64,000 nucleotides of DNA, taken from NCBI GenBank assembly GCA_964574335.1, contig CAZNNH010000001.1, positions 42,627 to 106,626 of the forward strand, written 5' to 3'. Within the stretch, counting starts at the first letter, position 1; each line of letters opens with the position of its first letter. Of the stretch, positions 49,881 through 59,236 are shown one piece after another. The stretch is from CAZNNH01 sp964574335 (GTDB taxonomy: Bacteria; Acidobacteriota; Vicinamibacteria; Fen-336). The notes below the pieces were generated by a model. It had not been told where the DNA came from. It ran no database searches and saw nothing but the letters and a program-made list of their open reading frames with translations. The position numbers and the translations under genes are program-made.

Positions 49881-52640
49881 TTGCTGAGCTTCCAGTACAC
49901 GCCGTACGCCGTCCCGCTGCTGCTCACGGCAGCGCTGACGGCCGGGCTGGCCTGGCACACGTTGCGGCTGCGGGCCACCCGCGGCGCCAGCGGCTTCGGG
50001 CTGCTGATGGTCTCGGCCTCGCTGTGGGCGCTCGTCGACGCGCTGGCCGTCTCGGGTGCCGACCTGGCCACCCAGCGCTTGTGGACCCAGCTCCAGTACG
50101 GCCCGATCGTGGTGGCCCCCCTGGCCTGGTGCGCCTTTGCGCTCCAGTACACCGGACGCGAGAGCTGGCTCTCCCCGCGCCGGGTGTTGATCGCGTCGCT
50201 GCTGCCGGCCTTCACCCTCCTGCTCGTCCTCACCAACCGGTACCACGGGCTGTTTTGGAGTCGGGTGGTCCTGGAGCGGTCCGGCGGCCTGAGCGTGCTG
50301 GAGGTGTTCTTCGGCCCCTGGTTCTGGGTGCACACCGCCTACTCCTACGGCTTGCTGCTGGCCGGGACGGCCCTGATGCTGCCGCGGCTGACGATCCCCG
50401 GGTTGTACCGCTCCCAGACGGCGGCGCTGCTGCTGGGGCTGGCCATCCCCTGGATCGCCAACCTGGTCTTCCTCTCCGGCGGCCCCGGGGCGCACCTGGA
50501 CCCGACCCCGTTCGCCCTGGCCGCCACCGGTCTGCTCTTCGCCTGGGCACTGTTCCGGCTGCGACTGCTCGACCTGGTGCCGGTGGCGCGGGAGGCCCTC
50601 GTCGAGGGGATGGGGGACGGCATGGTGGTGCTGGACCCGGAGGGGCGCGTGATCGACCTCAACGCCGCCGCCGCGGCCCTGGTCGGGACCGGCCCGAAGC
50701 GCGCCATCGGTCTTCCGGCGCACGAGGTGCTGGGCGCCTGGCCGGAGCTGGCCGACCGCTGTCGCAGCGGCACCGAAGGCCACCTGGAAGTGACCATGGG
50801 CGACGGTCGGCAGCGACAGTTCCTCGACGTCCGGATCTCCCCGCTCAGGGGACTGTCGCGTCGACCGCTGGGAACCCTGCTGGTGTGGCGGGACGTCACC
50901 CGCCAGCGCGCCGCCGAGGAGGAGCTGCGCGGTCAGCGTCGCCTCCTGGGCAGCCTGCTGGCGGTGGCCCGGGCCACCACCGAGCGCCCGGCGCTGGAGT
51001 CGACGCTGCACAACACGCTCGAGGTGACGGTGTCGCTGACCGGGGCGGAGGGCGCCAGCCTGTTCCTCGTCGACGAGCGCGGTGAGGTCAGCCGGAGCTA
51101 CTCGACCCACGCCGGCTCCGGCCGGGTCGAGGGGCGGGGCCGGCTGGCGGCTCTGATGGAGCGCGGTCTGGCCGGATGGGTGGCGCGGCATCGCGCCGCC
51201 ACCCTGGTCCCGGACGTGATCGAGGACCCCCGCTGGCTCCCCTTCGAGGCCGAAGACGATGGCGGCGACCGGGGCCTGACCCGCTCCGCGATGTGCGTCT
51301 CCATCTCCAGCGGCGACTCGCTGGTCGGGGTGCTGATGCTCGGCCACTCCCAGACCGGCCACTTCACCGCCTCTCACCTGGAGCTGATCCGGGCGGCGGC
51401 GGACCAGATCGCGCTGGCCCTGCGCAACGCCCAGATCTTCGAGACCCGCTCCCAGATGGCCGAGCGTCAGAGCCTCCTCTACCAGGTGCTCGAGGCGGTC
51501 AGCGGCCATCTGGACCGGCAGGAGGTGGCACAGGCCGCGGTCGACGCCATCGCCCAGCGGATCAGCTGGCCGGTGGTCGGGATCGCGGTTCCCGGCGGGG
51601 ACGGCAAGCGGTGGGAGCTGCACGCCAGCCCCGCGTCGGTCGCACGCAACGTGGACCTCGAGGCCGGCGTGGTCGGCCGCGCCTACCGGACCGGTCGCGC
51701 CCAGTTGGTGGCTGACGTGCGCCACGACCCCGACTACGTGGCGGTGCTGGAGCGGGTGCAGAGCGAGCTGGCGGTGCCGATCCAGCACGCCGGCCGGGTG
51801 CTGGGCGTGCTCAACCTGGAGAGCGACGAGGAAGGCGCCTTCGGGGAGGAGGATCTGCGCCTGGCCCAATCGCTGGCAGACGCGGTGGCCCTGGCGCTCG
51901 AGGGGGCCCGCCTCCATCAGGAGCTGGCCGAGAAGCACCACAACCTGGAGGAGCTTGAGCGGCTCCGCGACGATCTCACCCACACGATGGTGCACGACCT
52001 GCGCAGCCCGCTGACGGCGATCCGGGGCGCGGTGGAGGTGCTGGCGATGGCGGAGGCCGAGGTGCTGACCCCGAGCCACCGCCAGATCCTGTCGATCGCC
52101 ACCCGCTCTGCCGACCAGATGGCCGAGTTGATCGACTCGATCCTGGAGGTGAGCCAGCTCGAGGACGGCAGCCTGCCGGTGGAGCGCGGGCGTGTCTCGC
52201 TGCGCCCGCTGCTGGAAGAGGTCATCCAGCAGCAGGCTCGCCGGGCGGAGGAGCGGCGCCTGCTGATCGTCAACGAGGTGGCCACCGACCTTGCCGACGC
52301 CTGGGCGGATGCCGGCCTGCTCCGGCGGGTGGTGGAGAACCTGCTGAGCAACGCCGTCCGGCACACCCCCGGCGGAGGTCGGATCCGGATCGGGGCCGGG
52401 CCGGAGCCCTCCGACCCGAGGTTCCTGCGGGTCCACGTGGCCGACACCGGGCCCGGCATCGGCGAGGAGCTGAAGGCGCGGGTGTTCCACAAGTTCGTCA
52501 CCGGGGGGCCAACGCCGGGGACCGGCCTGGGTCTGGCCTTCTGCCGGCTGGCCACCGAGGCCCAGGGCGGACGCATCTGGGTGGAGTCCCGGCCCGGCGG
52601 CGGGGCAAAGTTCTTCTTCACGGTGCCGGCGGTGGACTAG
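49881..52640 (+). CDS. Multi-sensor membrane histidine kinase (7TM-PAS-GAF-GAF-HisKA-HATPase)
   Basis: A 919-residue sensor. Seven or so N-terminal helices form the histidine-kinase 7TM module (residues 1-230, with YTPYAVPLLLTAALTAGLAW and QLQYGPIVVAPLAWCAFALQ). A PAS domain (about 235-350), two GAF domains (about 370-520 and 535-680) and the kinase core follow. The H-box is HTMVHDLRSPLTAI with His at about 705. The N-box is LLSNAVRHTPGGG, the G-boxes are DTGPGIGEEL and GTGLGLAF. The start is TTG 49881 with AGGGG before it. No response-regulator gene is adjacent, so the partner is elsewhere. Confidence 0.92.
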   Translation: MLSFQYTPYAVPLLLTAALTAGLAWHTLRLRATRGASGFGLLMVSASLWALVDALAVSGADLATQRLWTQLQYGPIVVAPLAWCAFALQYTGRESWLSPRRVLIASLLPAFTLLLVLTNRYHGLFWSRVVLERSGGLSVLEVFFGPWFWVHTAYSYGLLLAGTALMLPRLTIPGLYRSQTAALLLGLAIPWIANLVFLSGGPGAHLDPTPFALAATGLLFAWALFRLRLLDLVPVAREALVEGMGDGMVVLDPEGRVIDLNAAAAALVGTGPKRAIGLPAHEVLGAWPELADRCRSGTEGHLEVTMGDGRQRQFLDVRISPLRGLSRRPLGTLLVWRDVTRQRAAEEELRGQRRLLGSLLAVARATTERPALESTLHNTLEVTVSLTGAEGASLFLVDERGEVSRSYSTHAGSGRVEGRGRLAALMERGLAGWVARHRAATLVPDVIEDPRWLPFEAEDDGGDRGLTRSAMCVSISSGDSLVGVLMLGHSQTGHFTASHLELIRAAADQIALALRNAQIFETRSQMAERQSLLYQVLEAVSGHLDRQEVAQAAVDAIAQRISWPVVGIAVPGGDGKRWELHASPASVARNVDLEAGVVGRAYRTGRAQLVADVRHDPDYVAVLERVQSELAVPIQHAGRVLGVLNLESDEEGAFGEEDLRLAQSLADAVALALEGARLHQELAEKHHNLEELERLRDDLTHTMVHDLRSPLTAIRGAVEVLAMAEAEVLTPSHRQILSIATRSADQMAELIDSILEVSQLEDGSLPVERGRVSLRPLLEEVIQQQARRAEERRLLIVNEVATDLADAWADAGLLRRVVENLLSNAVRHTPGGGRIRIGAGPEPSDPRFLRVHVADTGPGIGEELKARVFHKFVTGGPTPGTGLGLAFCRLATEAQGGRIWVESRPGGGAKFFFTVPAVD

Positions 52641-52704
52641 GCGGACACGATCCCGATTCCCGGCCAAGGGAGAATCGGGTCATGTCCCCCGGTGCCGGCG
52701 GTGG
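52621..52704. repeat. Palindromic GGACACGATCCCGATTC element bounded by a 15-bp direct repeat
   Basis: The element (52643-52689) has arms GGACACGATCCCGATTC and GAATCGGGTCATGTCCCC around a 13-bp loop and belongs to the family at 141-297. On both sides lies the 15-bp sequence CGGTGCCGGCGGTGG (52621-52635 and 52690-52704). The left copy is the end of the histidine-kinase gene, whose TAG lies just before the element. The direct repeat looks like a target duplication made on insertion. Confidence 0.75.
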
Positions 52705-52823
52705 GCAGCAGGCGCGCCGCCCGGAGGCCCTCGATCCTGCTAGCATTGTCCTGCGGCTCGTGCCCACGGGGACGTGCTCCGGCATAAGGCGACGAGCGGC
52801 TTCGCCTCCGGAGGGGGTCCATC

Positions 52824-54080
52824 ATGTCCAGCAAGCACGTCAAGGCGAGCTACGTGGTCCGGCCCGAGACGGCCGTGCTGACGCGGGGATTCGATCCTCA
52901 CCTCTCCGTAGGCTCGGCGCGCCCCGCGGTCTTCCGCTCCTCGACCTACGTCTTCTCGAGCCCCGAGGCCGCAGAGCGGGCCTTCGCGGTGGCGCTGGGC
53001 CGGTCTCGGCCGGCCGAGGGCGAGAGCGTCGATCTCATCTACTCGCGGCTCTCCCATCCCAACGCCGAGATCCTCGAGGACCAGATCGTGCCTCTCGAGC
53101 GAGGGGCCCACGCGGCCGGGGTATTCAACTCGGGCCTGGCGGCCATCTCCACGGTGCTGCTCACCTTCTGCCGCCCCGGCAGCACCCTGATCCATTCCGC
53201 CCCGCTCTACGGTGGCACCCAGCACCTGATCCACCAGCTTCTCGAGCCGCTCGGCGTGAAGGTGACGGCGGTGCCGGCCGGCGACGCCGCCGGCATGGCC
53301 CGCGCCATCGGTGAGGCCACGAACCCGTCGCTTGTGTTCATGGAGACGCCGGCCAACCCGACGCTGCGAATGTCCGACATCAACGCCGCCGCCCAGGCGG
53401 CGCACCAGCGTGACCCGGGGCTCCTGGTCGTGGTGGACAACACCTTCATGGGTCCGACCTTCCAGCACCCGCTCGAGCTGGGCGCCGATCTGGTCGTCTA
53501 CTCGGCCACCAAGTTCCTCTCCGGCTCCAGCGACATGCTGGCGGGGGTGGTGCTGGGGACGGACCCGGCGCCGATCAGCGAGCTGCTCGGCACCCGGGCG
53601 ATCCTGGGCAACATCCTGCAGCCGGACGAGTGCTGGATGCTCGACCAGCGCCTGCCGACGGTGGCGCTGCGGATGAACCGGCAGAGCAAGAACGCCCAGC
53701 GGATCGCCGATGGCCTGCTCTCTCACGAGAAGATCGCGCGCCTGATCTACCCGAGCTACTTCGAGGACCCCGAGCAGATCCGTATTCGCGATGCCCAGTG
53801 CCGCTACCCCGGGTCGCTCGTCTCCTTCGAGCTGCACGGCGGCAAGCAGGCGGCCTTCGACTTCCTGCGCGCGGTGCGGATCGCCCACAACGCCGTCAGC
53901 CTGGGAGGGGTGGAGACGCTGACCTGCCACCCGGCCACCACCACCCACTCGGAGATGAGCGCCGAGGAGCGGGAGCTCTTCGGCGTCAGCGAGGCCCTGG
54001 TCCGGATCTCGGTGGGCATCGAGGACTGGCGCGACCTGCTCCGGGACTTCCGCAGCGCCCTCGACCAGGTGGGGACCTGA
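52824..54080 (+). CDS. Trans-sulfuration PLP enzyme (cystathionine gamma-synthase/methionine gamma-lyase family)
   Basis: A 418-residue Cys/Met metabolism enzyme of PLP fold type I. Motifs: IYSRLSHPNAEILEDQIVPL (the Y-R pair that contacts PLP of the neighbouring subunit), GVFNSGLAAISTVLL, VVVDNTFMGPTFQHPLELGA and the Schiff-base lysine in VVYSATKFLSGSSD. The C-terminal SLGGVETLTCHPATTTHSEM is typical. Synthase, beta-lyase and gamma-lyase members cannot be separated by eye. The unusually long N-terminus and spacing resemble the methionine gamma-lyase-like group. GGAGGG lies about 8 nt upstream. Confidence 0.88.
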   Translation: MSSKHVKASYVVRPETAVLTRGFDPHLSVGSARPAVFRSSTYVFSSPEAAERAFAVALGRSRPAEGESVDLIYSRLSHPNAEILEDQIVPLERGAHAAGVFNSGLAAISTVLLTFCRPGSTLIHSAPLYGGTQHLIHQLLEPLGVKVTAVPAGDAAGMARAIGEATNPSLVFMETPANPTLRMSDINAAAQAAHQRDPGLLVVVDNTFMGPTFQHPLELGADLVVYSATKFLSGSSDMLAGVVLGTDPAPISELLGTRAILGNILQPDECWMLDQRLPTVALRMNRQSKNAQRIADGLLSHEKIARLIYPSYFEDPEQIRIRDAQCRYPGSLVSFELHGGKQAAFDFLRAVRIAHNAVSLGGVETLTCHPATTTHSEMSAEERELFGVSEALVRISVGIEDWRDLLRDFRSALDQVGT

Positions 54081-54100
54081 TCCGAGACCGTCAGCGCGCC

Positions 54101-54736
54101 GTGGGCCGGACCACGATCGAAGGGGTGCGTGGGGCGCTTGGACGGCACCCGCCCGCGACCGTCCCCGAGCCGCTGGGAGCCCGAGCGGCGGTGGCCCTGA
54201 TCCTCCGGGAGACGGCGAGCGGGCTCGAGCTGCTCTTCATCCACCGCGCCGAGCACGCCGACGACCCGTGGTCGGGCCACGTGGCCTTTCCCGGCGGCCG
54301 TGCCGAGCCCTCGGACCGTGACCTGGTCGCGACGGCGATACGGGAGACACGGGAGGAGATCGAGATCGACCTTCTCCGCTGCGGCGAGCGGCTCGGCGCC
54401 CTCGACGAGGTCCGCGCCATGGCCCGGGGCCGCCCGGTCGACCTGGCGATTCGTCCCTACGTGTTCCGGCTGAGCCAGCCGGTCGAGCCACGCCCGAGCC
54501 CGGAGGTCCGCAGCATCGTGTGGCTGGCCCTCGACGAGCTGCTGGGGCCGCGCTGGCGGTCGACCCTGGAGCGCACCTACCAGGGCGTGCCGGTGCAGCT
54601 CCCCTGCTTCCGGATCGACGACCACCTGATCTGGGGGCTGACCTTCCGGATGTTCGAGAACCTGGAAGCGCGGCTTCGCGACGCCGCGGTCGCCCTTCCG
54701 TCCGGTCGGACGGCTCAGACACGCTCCAGCTCGTAG
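54101..54736 (+). CDS. Nudix hydrolase of the CoA pyrophosphatase (NudL-like) group
   Basis: About 211 residues. It would cleave nucleoside diphosphates linked to another group. The NudL-type entry HVAFPGGRAEPSDRDL is followed by the Nudix box ATAIRETREEIEI. The Gly of the usual REUxEExGU is replaced by Glu, while the metal-binding acidic residues stay. A GTG at 54101 is taken as start; no good Shine-Dalgarno sequence is seen, and another GTG lies at 54125. The gene follows the trans-sulfuration gene by 20 bp and overlaps the end of the convergent phosphatidyltransferase gene. Confidence 0.82.
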   Translation: MGRTTIEGVRGALGRHPPATVPEPLGARAAVALILRETASGLELLFIHRAEHADDPWSGHVAFPGGRAEPSDRDLVATAIRETREEIEIDLLRCGERLGALDEVRAMARGRPVDLAIRPYVFRLSQPVEPRPSPEVRSIVWLALDELLGPRWRSTLERTYQGVPVQLPCFRIDDHLIWGLTFRMFENLEARLRDAAVALPSGRTAQTRSSS

Positions 54737-55413
54737 AGCTCGCGGGTGACGGCATAGACGGACTTCAGCAGCGTGGCGCCCAGGCCGGCGGCCGCCAGCA
54801 CCCCGGCCAGATCGAAGACCAGGATCGGCCCGCCGTAAGCCGGCAGCTCGGCTCGCCACCAGACCAGCAGGTTGAGAAGGCCGAGCAGGATCCGCAGCTC
54901 GGTCCCCCCGATCGCCCCGTAGGACATCTTGAAGCGGCCCAGGGTGTGGGTGGCCAGGTACATGTTGACCGTGAACAGGTAGTAGACGATCAGCAGCACG
55001 GCCGCGACGGCAGGGCTCATCAACCCCGAGACCGAGAGCCCGCCGAGCAGCAGCAGCGCGCCGAAGGCGTCGACGATGTGGTCGAGGTAGAAGCCATAGC
55101 GCGGTCGCAGCTTCTTCCGGTAGCGGGCCAGGGTCCCATCGAGGCTGTCCCCCAGCCAGTTCAGGAGAAGCGCCGCGTCGACCAGCAGCAGCAGCCACCT
55201 CTGGCAGCCGGCGGCAGCGTAGCCGATGCCGCCCAGCGCCATCGCCAGGAGCCCGAGGGCGGTCAGGTGATCGGGGGTGACCCGGGCTGGCAGGCGCGGC
55301 GCCAGCCACTGCAGGACCCTTCTCTCGAGACCCGCTGAGAGGCCCGCCAGGTCGCGCTGGGCCTCTCGAAACGCCGGTGGGGGGGGAGCGGCCGGTAGCT
55401 GAGTCGTGGTCAT
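54715..55413 (-). CDS. CDP-alcohol phosphatidyltransferase family protein
   Basis: A 232-residue membrane enzyme that transfers a phosphatidyl or similar group from a CDP-linked donor to an alcohol. The signature D-G-x2-A-R-x8-G-x3-D-x3-D is complete in DSLDGTLARYRKK with RYGFYLDHIVD. About six hydrophobic helices fit the family. The start at ATG 55413 follows the natural N-terminus; the frame upstream overlaps the divergent regulator gene. Phospholipid or compatible-solute synthesis are both possible. Confidence 0.88.
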   Translation of the reverse strand: MTTTQLPAAPPPPAFREAQRDLAGLSAGLERRVLQWLAPRLPARVTPDHLTALGLLAMALGGIGYAAAGCQRWLLLLVDAALLLNWLGDSLDGTLARYRKKLRPRYGFYLDHIVDAFGALLLLGGLSVSGLMSPAVAAVLLIVYYLFTVNMYLATHTLGRFKMSYGAIGGTELRILLGLLNLLVWWRAELPAYGGPILVFDLAGVLAAAGLGATLLKSVYAVTRELYELERV

Positions 55414-55444
55414 GGCTTGCCTCCTTCGCTGTCTCTCTGCCAAC

Positions 55445-57232
55445 ATGGGCGCCGTCGACCCCGCAGTCGCGAGGCTTCTTTCGAAGGATCGCCAAAGGAT
55501 CCCCAAAGTGCCCGATCGCCCCACGGCCCGGCCGGACGGTCGCTTCGAGTTCGGACCGTTCCGCCTCGATCCGGTCAAGCGGGTGCTGTGGCGCGGCACG
55601 GAGCTGGTGCCTTTGACGCCGAAGGCCCTCGCCCTGCTGTCCGCGCTGGTCGAGCAGCAGGGCGACGTGGTCCCGAAGCAGGACCTGATGGACCGGGTGT
55701 GGCCCGACACCGCGGTCGAAGAAGCGAACTTGAGCGTCACCGTCTCGGCGCTGCGCAAGGCGCTCGGGACGCAGCCCGGAGGCGAGCCGTACATCGAGAC
55801 AGTCCCGCGCCGCGGCTACCGTTTCGTGGCCAAGGTGAAGGGCCCGCCCAGGCGGCTTTCGCTGGCGGTGCTGCCGTTTCGACCCCTGGGCGGGGCCGAG
55901 GAGGACGCCCCGCTGGGGCTCGGCATGGCCGACGCGCTGATCAGCCGTCTGACGCCGCATGCCGACCTCGCGGTCCGCCCGACCGGTACCGTGCGCCGCT
56001 ACGCCGAGCTGCCCACCCCCCCGGAGCAAGCCGGCGCCGAGCTCGGCGTCGACGTGGTCCTCGACGGGACGCTGCAGCGCCAGCTCGGACGGCTGCGGCT
56101 CTCGGTGCAGCTCCTGCCCCGGGTCCCGAGCGTGGAGGCGTGGGCGGAGGTCTTCGACGAGGAGCTGACACACATCTTCGCCGTGCAGGACTCCATCGCC
56201 CGCAAGGTGGCGGCGTCCCTGCTCCCCCACCTGCGCGGGTTATCGCCGCCCCTCCCCCATCCCGCCTACACGCCGGACCTCGAGGCCTATGAGGCCTACC
56301 TCCGGGGGCGCTACTTCTGGACCCGGCTGAGCGGCATGGGTCTGGAGAAGGCCTACGCCTGCTTCCAGGAGGCCGCCTCCCAGGACCCGCGCTATGCAGC
56401 ACCCCATGCCGGCCTGGCCCAGGTCTATCTGGTGCTCGGGTTCTCGGGCCTGATGGCCCCCGACGGCGCCTGGCCCCAGGCTCGCGAAGCCGCCGAGCGC
56501 GCCCTGGCGCTCGACCCGACGTTGGCCGACGCCCACATCGGCCTCGGCTACACCGCGCTCCTCGAGGACGGCGACTGGGCCGGCGCGCGGCGGCACCTCG
56601 AGCGGGCGCGAACGCTCGACCCCGACTCGCCGGCCACCCAGCAATGGTACGGCCTGCTGCTGGCCCTGGGCGGCGACATCGAGGCGGCGCGAGCGCCGAT
56701 CGCCCGCGCCCGAGAAGGCGACCCGCTGGCGCTGATCGCCAACACCCTGGAGATCCTGCTGCATTCCCTGGCCCGCGAGCACGAGCTCGAGCTCGAGCTC
56801 TGTCGGCGGCTGGTCGAGCTCTTCCCGGACCAGTTCGTCGGTCACTGGAGCCTGGGCCTGGCCTGCCTCCACAACGGGCTGGCCGAAGAGGCGGTGGCCG
56901 AGCACCGACGGGCCCTGGAGCTGGCCGAGGGGGCGCTGTTCATGAAGGCGGTGCTGGCCTTCACCCTGGCCGGCGCCGGCGGGCGCACGGAGGCAGAGCG
57001 GTTGCTCGGGGAGCTGGACGCCGCGGCGTCGGACCAATACGTCTCGGAGTACCAGCGCGCCACCATCGAGGTCGCCCTGGGCCGGCCCGACTGCGCCCTG
57101 GAACGGCTCGAGCGCGCCATCGGACAGCGCGACCCGTGGACCTTGCTGCTCCGGGTGGACCCGATGCTTCTCCCGCTGCGGCAAGAGCCGCGCTTCGAGG
57201 CCCTGATCGAGGGGAGCGCCCGCCGTCCCTGA
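55445..57232 (+). CDS. CadC-type winged-helix regulator with TPR repeats
   Basis: About 595 residues. The N-terminal Trans_reg_C winged helix (about 25-125) shows FEFGPFRLDPVKRVLWRGTE, LTPKALALLSALVEQQGDVV and the recognition part VSALRKALGTQPGG with IETVPRRGYRF. A TolB-like domain follows (LAVLPFRPLGGAEEDAPLGL; LGVDVVLDGTLQRQ), then four or more TPR pairs to the end. Such wHTH-TolB-TPR proteins are abundant in Acidobacteriota. No membrane helix is seen, unlike E. coli CadC. ATG 55445 is favoured; the frame is open from 55406, into the divergent gene's leader. Confidence 0.88.
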   Translation: MGAVDPAVARLLSKDRQRIPKVPDRPTARPDGRFEFGPFRLDPVKRVLWRGTELVPLTPKALALLSALVEQQGDVVPKQDLMDRVWPDTAVEEANLSVTVSALRKALGTQPGGEPYIETVPRRGYRFVAKVKGPPRRLSLAVLPFRPLGGAEEDAPLGLGMADALISRLTPHADLAVRPTGTVRRYAELPTPPEQAGAELGVDVVLDGTLQRQLGRLRLSVQLLPRVPSVEAWAEVFDEELTHIFAVQDSIARKVAASLLPHLRGLSPPLPHPAYTPDLEAYEAYLRGRYFWTRLSGMGLEKAYACFQEAASQDPRYAAPHAGLAQVYLVLGFSGLMAPDGAWPQAREAAERALALDPTLADAHIGLGYTALLEDGDWAGARRHLERARTLDPDSPATQQWYGLLLALGGDIEAARAPIARAREGDPLALIANTLEILLHSLAREHELELELCRRLVELFPDQFVGHWSLGLACLHNGLAEEAVAEHRRALELAEGALFMKAVLAFTLAGAGGRTEAERLLGELDAAASDQYVSEYQRATIEVALGRPDCALERLERAIGQRDPWTLLLRVDPMLLPLRQEPRFEALIEGSARRP

Positions 57233-57272
57233 CCGCCTCGGGCGGGGCAGCCCGCCCTGGGTAGGCTCGGGC

Positions 57273-57953
57273 TCAGCGCGGCGGGCCGGCCAGCCAGCGC
57301 TCCCGGTGGGCCTGGATGAGCTCGGCGGCCTGGTCCACGTCGTCGACGCAGCTCGGCAGGCGGATGTCGGCGGCGGAGGCCAGTGGGATCTCCGCCTCGG
57401 CCATGTGGGTGCGGGCCCATGCGACCAGGTCCCGCCACATCGGGCCCACCAGCACCAGGGGAACGTCTTTCAGGTGGTGGACCTGCAGGAGCTGCCAGAC
57501 CATCACCGCCTCCAGCGTGGTGCCGATACCTCCCGCGACCACCACGTAGGCGTTCGAGAGGCGTACGAACTGGTGCAGGCGGGTGAAGAAGGTGCGGTGG
57601 GTGTGTAGCTTCTCCACGAAGGCGTTGGCCCCCTGCTCGAAGGGGAGGTCGATGCGGATCCCCACCGACTGGTGGCGGTCGTCCGGATCCCCGATCACCG
57701 AGCCCTCGTTGGCCGCCTGCATGAGGCCGGGACCGCCGCCGGTCACGATGTCGCAGCCCAGACGGGAGAGGCGCTCGGCCAGCCTCCGGACATCCTGGTA
57801 GGTGGGGTGGTCCGGGCCCAGGCGCGCCGAGCCGAAGAGGGTGACGCGGTAGCCGTCGCCGGCCGGGCGGATCCGGGAGAGCTCGCTGATCGCCGACCAG
57901 AGCTCCTGCAGGGCCTGGTCGACGGTCTCCAACGTCTGCGGGTCTGCGGGCAT
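57273..57953 (-). CDS. LOG-family nucleotide phosphoribohydrolase-like protein
   Basis: A 226-residue protein of the LOG/TIGR00730-type Rossmann fold, whose members release free bases from nucleoside monophosphates (cytokinin activation in plants). The motifs GGGPGLMQAANEG and PGG-type VVAGGIGTTLEAVMVWQLLQ are both present; the second has AGG where the classical form is PGG. It lies 20 bp after a lipoprotein gene, at the end of a run that starts with potassium-uptake genes. Confidence 0.85.
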   Translation of the reverse strand: MPADPQTLETVDQALQELWSAISELSRIRPAGDGYRVTLFGSARLGPDHPTYQDVRRLAERLSRLGCDIVTGGGPGLMQAANEGSVIGDPDDRHQSVGIRIDLPFEQGANAFVEKLHTHRTFFTRLHQFVRLSNAYVVVAGGIGTTLEAVMVWQLLQVHHLKDVPLVLVGPMWRDLVAWARTHMAEAEIPLASAADIRLPSCVDDVDQAAELIQAHRERWLAGPPR

Positions 57954-57972
57954 CCGACCTCCGTGACGCGGC

Positions 57973-58509
57973 CTAGGGGACGATCAACCGCCCCTTGTTG
58001 AGCATCAGGGTCAACCGGTGTGAGAGGTCCGCCAGGCGATCGGCCCGCTGGGCGGCTCCCGTGGCCAGCGCCACCCGAGCCTCCTCGAGCAGGTCGAGGG
58101 GCTCCTTCAGCTCCCGGGCCATGTGCTCGTCCTCGCTGTTGGCCAGGTCCAGCAGGGTCTTCTCCGCCACCGAGAGCTGGTCCTGGGCGTCGGTCACCTC
58201 CCCGGCGGCGGCCAGATGGTAGGCGTTGGCGACCTGATCTCGAGCCAGCAGGACCGGCAGGTAGAACGCCCGCGTCCGGTGCAGGGCCTGCTCGATCCGG
58301 TCCAGGGCCATCGCCGCGTTCTCCGGTGACGTGGTCAAAGAGGCCCGTGCCTCGTCCACGGAGAGGAGAGCCGTCTCCATCTCGTCGCTCAGAGAGCCCA
58401 GACCCGAGTCCTGCAGCAGGGGCGGAAAGGGCTTCGGCGCCGGCCGGGACGTGCATGCGGAAGCGGCGATCGTCACCGTCAGCGCCAGCCGCGACACCTT
58501 CGCCTTCAT
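57973..58509 (-). CDS. Helical lipoprotein of unknown function
   Basis: A 178-residue protein with a short lipoprotein signal (LALTVTIAASAC). The mature part is nearly all helical, with heptad-like stretches (RIEQALHRTRAFYLPVLLAR; AEKTLLDLANSEDEHMAREL; RADRLADLSHRLTLMLNKGR). This suggests a four-helix or coiled-coil periplasmic protein. No family is recognised. It lies 37 bp after ktrA and 19 bp before the LOG gene, so one transcript is likely. Confidence 0.65.
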   Translation of the reverse strand: MKAKVSRLALTVTIAASACTSRPAPKPFPPLLQDSGLGSLSDEMETALLSVDEARASLTTSPENAAMALDRIEQALHRTRAFYLPVLLARDQVANAYHLAAAGEVTDAQDQLSVAEKTLLDLANSEDEHMARELKEPLDLLEEARVALATGAAQRADRLADLSHRLTLMLNKGRLIVP

Positions 58510-58546
58510 CTCCCACCTGCCTTTCCTGTCTCGGGGGCGACTGGGC

Positions 58547-59200
58547 TCACAGGTCCTTCAGGCGATCCAGGTCGTCGTTGGTTCCGAGGACGAACAGGAC
58601 GTCATCCACGGCTATCTTGGTGGCGGGGTCCGGGTTCACGGTCAGGCCGTCCTCGGAGGCGGGGCGGATCGCCACCACCTGGACGCCGAAGCGGTTGCGC
58701 AACCGCAGCTCGGCCAGCGACATCCCCACGAACTGCGCGGCGGCAGCCAGCTCCCGGATGCTGTGACGGTCGCCCAGCGGGATGAAGTCGAGCAGGTTGG
58801 CGTCGGTGAGCCGGCCGGCCAGGCGCTCGGCAGCGTCTCTTTCCGGGAAGATGATCTCGCTGGCGCCGATCATGCGCAGCAGTCGGGCGTGGTCTTCCGA
58901 GACCGCCTTGACGATCAGCCGGCGGACCCCCATCTCCTTGAGGTGGAGGGTGACCAGGGCGGAGGCGTCCACCCGCTCCCCGAGGCTGAGCACGACCACG
59001 TCGAACTTGCGGATCCCCAGGTCCCGAAGGCCGTCTGTGTCCCGCGCGTCCAGGACCACCGCCTGCGAGGAGTGATCGCGGATCCTCTGGACCAGATCCC
59101 GGTCCACGTCGATGGCCAGCACGTCGTGACCTGCCTCGTTGAGCAGGGTCGCCACATGGAAGCCGAAGCGCCCGAGTCCGATCACCGCCACCTGTGCCAT
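58547..59200 (-). CDS. ktrA: Potassium-channel regulatory subunit (KtrA/TrkA type)
   Basis: A 217-residue cytoplasmic RCK protein. The N-terminal Rossmann domain binds nucleotide (VAVIGLGRFGFHVATLLNEA, GxGxxG followed by acidic DVDRD at the end of strand 2). The C-terminal TrkA_C domain (from about 135, PLGDRHSIRELAAAAQFVGM) binds a second ligand. It would gate the TrkH/KtrB subunit encoded 37 bp upstream. The size of one RCK plus one TrkA_C matches KtrA, not the double-length TrkA of enterobacteria. Confidence 0.92.
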   Translation of the reverse strand: MAQVAVIGLGRFGFHVATLLNEAGHDVLAIDVDRDLVQRIRDHSSQAVVLDARDTDGLRDLGIRKFDVVVLSLGERVDASALVTLHLKEMGVRRLIVKAVSEDHARLLRMIGASEIIFPERDAAERLAGRLTDANLLDFIPLGDRHSIRELAAAAQFVGMSLAELRLRNRFGVQVVAIRPASEDGLTVNPDPATKIAVDDVLFVLGTNDDLDRLKDL

Positions 59201-59236
59201 ACGCCGAGATTCTACCGCCGCCGATCGTTGCCGGCC

